The position numbers and the translations under genes are program-made. 64,000 nucleotides of DNA from positions 31,083,213-31,147,212 of the forward strand of contig NC_065531.1 in assembly GCF_020184175.1 (NCBI RefSeq), in the 5' to 3' direction. The notes under the pieces are model-generated. The model had not been told where the DNA came from, did not search any database, and was given only the letters and a program-made list of their open reading frames with translations. Positions 59,616-64,000 of this stretch are shown in pieces (the stretch's first letter is position 1; each line of letters starts with the position of its first letter). Source of the stretch: Aphis gossypii. Its lineage: Eukaryota; Arthropoda; Insecta; Hemiptera; Aphididae.

Positions 59616-60749
59616 ATGATGAAAAGTAAGGAAGTCGTAGCAGGTGACTCAGAAAACGAATTCGAAGTAGATGAACCAGAAGAAGTGGCAGACCATTCTG
59701 ATGATGAATGGGCTCCAACAGCTGCTGTATGTTTTATTAGAGTTCTATGTTATTATTGAATAGTGAAATTATTATATTTTTTTTTTTATTAGGCAAAAAC
59801 TCCTGGTAAACGAGGACGACCAGCCAAAAATACACCTGGTAGGAAGAAGAAACAAAAGGTTTCTGAAGATGAAGACGAAGAAGAAATATTACCTAAAAAA
59901 GAAAGAGGATCAAAATCTAAAACAGCCACACCAGCACCAGCACCAACATCAGCTAGAGGCCGAGGAAGAGCAGCTAAAGGAAAAGCTAAGAAAGAAGAAG
60001 TTGAACTAGAAGAAGATCCAGAAGAGGATGAAGAAGAATTTGATGAAGATGACATAGAGGAAGATGAAGAGGACGAAGATGAAGAAGAAGATGATGATGA
60101 AGATGTAGAAGAAGAAGAAGAAGAGCTTAATCAAGGACCAAATGCAAAGCCAGCTAAAAAATTCACGGTATTTAGATTGTTACTTTCAATATTAAATTGG
60201 TAGCTTCAATTAATTTTTAAATTTATGTTTTAGTCAGGAGCATTTGTTGTACTTAAGACTGATATGATTGGTAAGGGTAACCCTCCTGTATGGAAAATTG
60301 ATGGCAAGGCGTTATTACAAAAGTATATTCCTTTCAAACAAGATGGTAAAGTACTATACAAAAATACTTCTGTTGTAAGTATATTATCATTAATTATAAT
60401 TATTTATTTATTCTAAGTTCATAATGGTTGAAATTTGCTTTAAACAATATTCATTTATTTTTAGTATTCTGGTTGGGGGTCCAATGTTAAAGAGCAGTAC
60501 TACTCTGCACCTGTATCATTTATACAGCAAACACGCAAGGAACACATAATAGAATTTTACAAAGATAAAATTAAGAAGTAAGTTCTTAATTTTTAGTTAC
60601 CTATTTTTTTAATTGTTATGATTTTATAAACAATGAAAACCTATTTTAGAGATCCTAAAGTTGAAGAGGCTGCCAAGAAAGAATTAGAAGAGGAAGAAGC
60701 TGAATTAGCGGGTGATGATGATGAAAAGGTGGAACAAGATGAAGCATAA
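59616..60749 (+). CDS. Acidic AT-hook nuclear protein, family unknown
   Basis: Five coding exons, 59616-59726, 59793-60167, 60234-60374, 60465-60577 and 60650-60749, join in phase to 279 residues. I do not recognise the gene. The N-terminus is acidic. At about residues 41-49 there is an AT hook, GKRGRPAKN, and a weaker basic GRGRAAKG at about 91-98; both suggest binding in the minor groove of AT-rich DNA. Residues 103-150 are a long Glu/Asp block, as in histone-binding chromatin proteins. Then comes a compact domain of about 85 residues (GAFVVLKTDMIGKGNPPVWK, later YSGWGSNVKEQYYS and FYKDKIKK) that looks conserved and folded. An acidic tail ends the protein. A chromatin role is inference. Two tandem ATGs begin the frame. 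It converges on TSR3. Confidence 0.85.
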
Positions 60750-62553
60750 TTGTTATGTTAAGTCTAATGAGTATGACTGTTCACATAAAATTTGTGATTT
60801 AATATTTTTTTTCTATATATTTAGTAACAGCTTTTCAATTGTATGTTAACAATGATAATTTGTATTATATAATTTGTTTATTTTGAAATGCAATTAGCAA
60901 TAATAATTTGTAAAATTATTTTAATTATTACTATCGGTTGTAATCATAATATGGATGGTACATTTTAACTAATGTTTAATTAAATGTCACTTTTTTATTC
61001 TTTAATGATTAGATTATAACTCAAATGTCCTGTACCCATTATTTTATAACATATACAATTTTATGCATGTATAAATATATACTGTATGGTTAATAGTTAC
61101 GAAATAATTAAAAAGTATAAATTTAATGTGCAAACAATGCTAGTATTTTATTTTCGATGGTTTTTAAATGCTGTATAATATATATATTACTATATATATA
61201 CTATATATCTATATTTATATTTGTGTGTACAATGTATATGTAAGTTAAAATTTGACTATTCTTTCAAATGAGTATATAAGAAATAAGAATAGACAATTAA
61301 TTTTGTGTAACCAAAAAAAAAGGTTTTTGCACATATTCATGTTTTTTTTTTGTTTAAAATAAATTCATAACATTGAATTGCTACAACAATTTGTATGAAA
61401 ATTAAATGTTATAATAAAAAAAAAAAAATAATAATATTTAATTCTAAGTTACTTATTTAATTTGTTCCAATTACTATAGTTCAATTTAACATTTTGGAAA
61501 TAAGTATGTCCATATCCTACTCAAAATAATATTCTACTAAATATTTTAAGTTACTGTTTATTATAATATATAATTGATTAGACACATAGTTTTTCTTATT
61601 TTAAAATATTACTTAAAATTAAAATTGTTGAACATCAACATCTAAAAAACAAATCGTTATCCATTATTCAGTAGGAAATCTGAAATTAGAACTTCCAGTT
61701 ATTTTTGAATCTTAATTTTAATATATTTGAGTTCACATTTTTAAATGACTTAGGATTTCTGTATTCCTAAATAGATAAATAGTATATTAAATAATTTTTT
61801 TTCATTTTTAAGCAATTTGAACGCGATTGACTATTGTAATTAATTATTGGTAAAGATTTCTGGTTCCATTTATCACGTACCATATCATTAATTTATATTG
61901 GTTAAAATATTATATGTATGAGAAACTAATTTAGATTTGTTATTTATAACACGGTTTTAATGAGCACATTTTAATTGTCAGCCTACAAAGGTAAATCCTA
62001 AATATAAAAATAATGATTGCTATAAAATAAATAGTAATAACATTGATTTAGAATAGACTATTCTGTACAAAAAATGGTTAAAACTAGAAGCGTGAACTAC
62101 AGTTTATACTATATAGTACATAGTAAAATGTTAAGATAAGAAATCACCTCCCTATACCTCTTGAAAAACTGTTTTTCAATAACGCACAAATATTGCTTGG
62201 CAATATAAATACCCAATATTTCATAATTTTATATGGTTGTGAATCTAAAATGTTAAAGAGAATTTATTTTATAATTTATTTATTTTTAAATTGTGTATGG
62301 TATAGAATTTATGCAGAAATGACAGCACCATAGAATATAAGACTATGTTGATATTGTAGGATTTAGTTAATTAAAATTTCCTTTTTTAATTTTAAATTGC
62401 GTAGACATAATAGCTTTGAGATATACTCAATGTTATTATTCATAATATGCAACTGGCCGATATACAATAAAGAGAGCATGGTATTTTGATCTTTCTTTAT
62501 TAAAGAAAATATTCAAAGACATAATAACAATTTTACAAATAGTATTAATTGTG
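60750..62553. other. 3' region between the convergent AT-hook gene and TSR3
   Basis: No gene is supported. The left part is probably a long AT-rich 3' UTR of the AT-hook gene. A (TA)-rich stretch lies at about 61176-61215. TTTATT at 62496-62501 (AATAAA on the minus strand) is the likely TSR3 poly(A) signal. Confidence 0.5.
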
Positions 62554-63572
62554 TCATTGATTTGGTACAGTTGTATCTACATCATTGTCACTAGAGGAGT
62601 CACTACTTGATTCTGGAAAATTACGGTCTCGCTGGCAATCATAATCTAAAATATTTTCAATAAAAAATAAACTTCATGTATAAATGGTATATAATATAAT
62701 ATATAAGAATTGTTTTACCCAGTTGATCTAAGTATTGATTTTGAAAAGCAACAATTTCTTTTCCATCTTTACACTCAGCATAGCTATCTAATAATTCTTG
62801 ATTAAGGCGCGTAAATGTTGGACCCCAATTAAATTTGGACATATATAAATCACCAATTTCCTTGAAACCAGCAATGTACATGGCAGCAGCTAACGCTTCT
62901 ACACAAGAAAGTTTACTAGGATGTCCATAGTTAACTGGATTAGCAGCAACCAGATATGGCAATAATCGTAAGTTTTTTTTGGCTTTTCTGTGTTGCAACT
63001 TGTGAAATGGAGTATCATTAAGTCGCGCCCAAGAACAATCCACAACAGCTACACCATATTCAGCTATAATTTGATTGTCCTTAGCTGAAACACTCTACAC
63101 AGTATTGAATGTAAGCATTAATAATTAATAATTATTATTAAAAATATTATTTTACTTCAGTAGCAACAGGTGTTAGAACGATACCATTAAACCTAGCAGA
63201 CATCCCAAGTTTGTCAATCATTTCTAGTCTCATTAATTTTCTTCCAGTACATCGTTTTGGATCACACTGTTTTAAATCCCACATACCAACTTTAAAAGGT
63301 ACTTCAATTTCTACAGAATCTTCACTAGTATCTAATTATGTTAAAAAAAAAATAAAAACTATAATTTATTGATAAAATATTTTTTTCTGAGTATATTATA
63401 TTCTAACCACTACTATTGTCTTCAGAATCCTCATCCTCTTCATTAATTTTTACTTCTGACATATTTTGACATATCTCTTCATTGTCACTGGCCGGACTAG
63501 CCTGAATAATAATAAAATACACAACACATTGTAAAACATTAACTATAAATGATTGAAAAGATGACTTACCAT
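62554..63572 (-). CDS. TSR3: 18S rRNA aminocarboxypropyltransferase TSR3
   Basis: TSR3 transfers the aminocarboxypropyl group from S-adenosylmethionine to a hypermodified uridine of 18S rRNA late in small-subunit maturation. Five coding exons, 63570-63572, 63408-63501, 63156-63331, 62719-63094 and 62554-62645, join in phase to 246 residues. The first coding exon contributes only the ATG: it is followed directly by GTAAGT, and the next exon starts GCT AGT CCG. An acidic N-terminus leads to the family core: KQCDPKRCTGRKL, GIVLTPVATE, VVDCSWARLNDTPF, RLLPYLVAANPVNYG, KLSCVEALAAAMYIAGF and FNWGPTFTRLNQELL. All conserved blocks are present. A short Ser/Asp-rich tail ends the protein. The ATG-only exon is unusual but the splice sites are good, and the alternative would lack a nearby ATG. 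Confidence 0.93.
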
Positions 63573-64000
63573 GATGTGATAAAACTATCAAACTTCAAAA
63601 ATAGTTTTGTCGGTATAAGAAAAAAATAAAAATTTTTTACAGTTTTTGCTTTGTATTATTTTAAATAATTATATTAATATAATGAATACCAAACTAATAA
63701 AATCATGAATAATATAATATACTTCTATTAAATGTTCAATTTATATTATAAACCTTATTTATACTCACTAATATTTAATCTTAAATCTTAAATAAGACTA
63801 AACTAAGTTTAAGACTTAAACTCTTAAATCTTGCTTAAAAGTTAAAGAGTAAATTTATATTTAATGGCTTAGTTCTTTCCTAGTTTCCTACTCAATGTTT
63901 ATATTCATAATTCAGTATTATTATTTTTATCATAATATATTATATTGAGTAGTTTGTGATAAAAGCACAAAATAACTGATACCCATGAACTAAGATATAT
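63573..64000. other. Upstream flank of TSR3
   Basis: AT-rich sequence holding the TSR3 5' UTR and promoter. A tandem run of short ACTTAAATCT-like units lies at about 63775-63845. No gene is supported up to the window edge. Confidence 0.4.

Noticed and set aside
59789..60055. Minus-strand Ser-rich ORF
   Set aside because: It is the antisense shadow of the Glu/Asp-rich stretch of the plus-strand AT-hook exon; GAA/GAT codons read as Ser/Phe codons in reverse.
1..64000. tRNA, rRNA and CRISPR features
   Set aside because: Scanning by eye for T-loop-like GGTTCRANNCC motifs, conserved rRNA blocks and regularly spaced repeats found nothing convincing; a covariance-model search would be decisive.

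Overview
The window is AT-rich eukaryotic nuclear DNA. Its genes are broken by many short GT-AG introns, usually 50-150 bp with a few of 0.5-6 kb, and the gaps hold many small DNA transposons. The protein set and gene structures point to an insect. An aphid or other hemipteran is my best guess, from overall character and repeat style rather than from a diagnostic marker.

I rebuilt nine multi-exon genes by joining exons at GT-AG sites. In every case the reading phase closes from ATG to stop, which is a strong internal check. From left to right: DOHH (deoxyhypusine hydroxylase, +, 902-2065); TPP2 (tripeptidyl-peptidase II, -, 3436-20368, 21 exons); a three-RRM protein of the A1CF/RBM46/RBM47 type (+, 15421-17122), which lies wholly inside the 6-kb intron 10 of TPP2 on the other strand; cyclin B (-, 25667-29895); IQGAP (+, 30956-40486, 32 exons); a secreted TULIP/Grp7-allergen-like protein (+, 43876-46124); INTS11, the Integrator endonuclease (-, 46370-48376); YTHDC1, an m6A reader (-, 51308-52990); an acidic AT-hook chromatin-like protein I cannot name (+, 59616-60749); and TSR3, an 18S rRNA modifying enzyme (-, 62554-63572). 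That makes ten genes counting the nested one.

Most of these are conserved housekeeping functions: translation-factor modification, peptide turnover, cell cycle, cytoskeleton, snRNA processing, m6A reading and ribosome maturation. I see no operon-like functional grouping. DOHH/TPP2, TULIP/INTS11 and AT-hook/TSR3 are convergent pairs. Cyclin B and IQGAP are divergent, about 1.06 kb apart.

The regions between genes (20.4-25.7, 40.5-43.9, 48.4-51.3, 53-57 kb) and the long introns carry non-autonomous elements. The clearest are hAT-like miniatures with 8-bp target duplications, at 2169-2452, 19084-19250, 39821-39978, 53827-54185 (with a second element nested at 54001-54148), 54828-55317 and 59007-59173. 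Larger terminal-inverted-repeat elements lie at 6124-6730, 20850-22880 and 55729-57100. A LINE reverse-transcriptase remnant lies at about 9270-9625. A 65-bp poly(A)-tailed insertion with a 12-bp duplication lies at 11958-12022. I found no convincing new biological system. The most notable items are the nested antisense RNA-binding gene, the transposon-in-transposon cluster near 54 kb, and the unnamed AT-hook protein.
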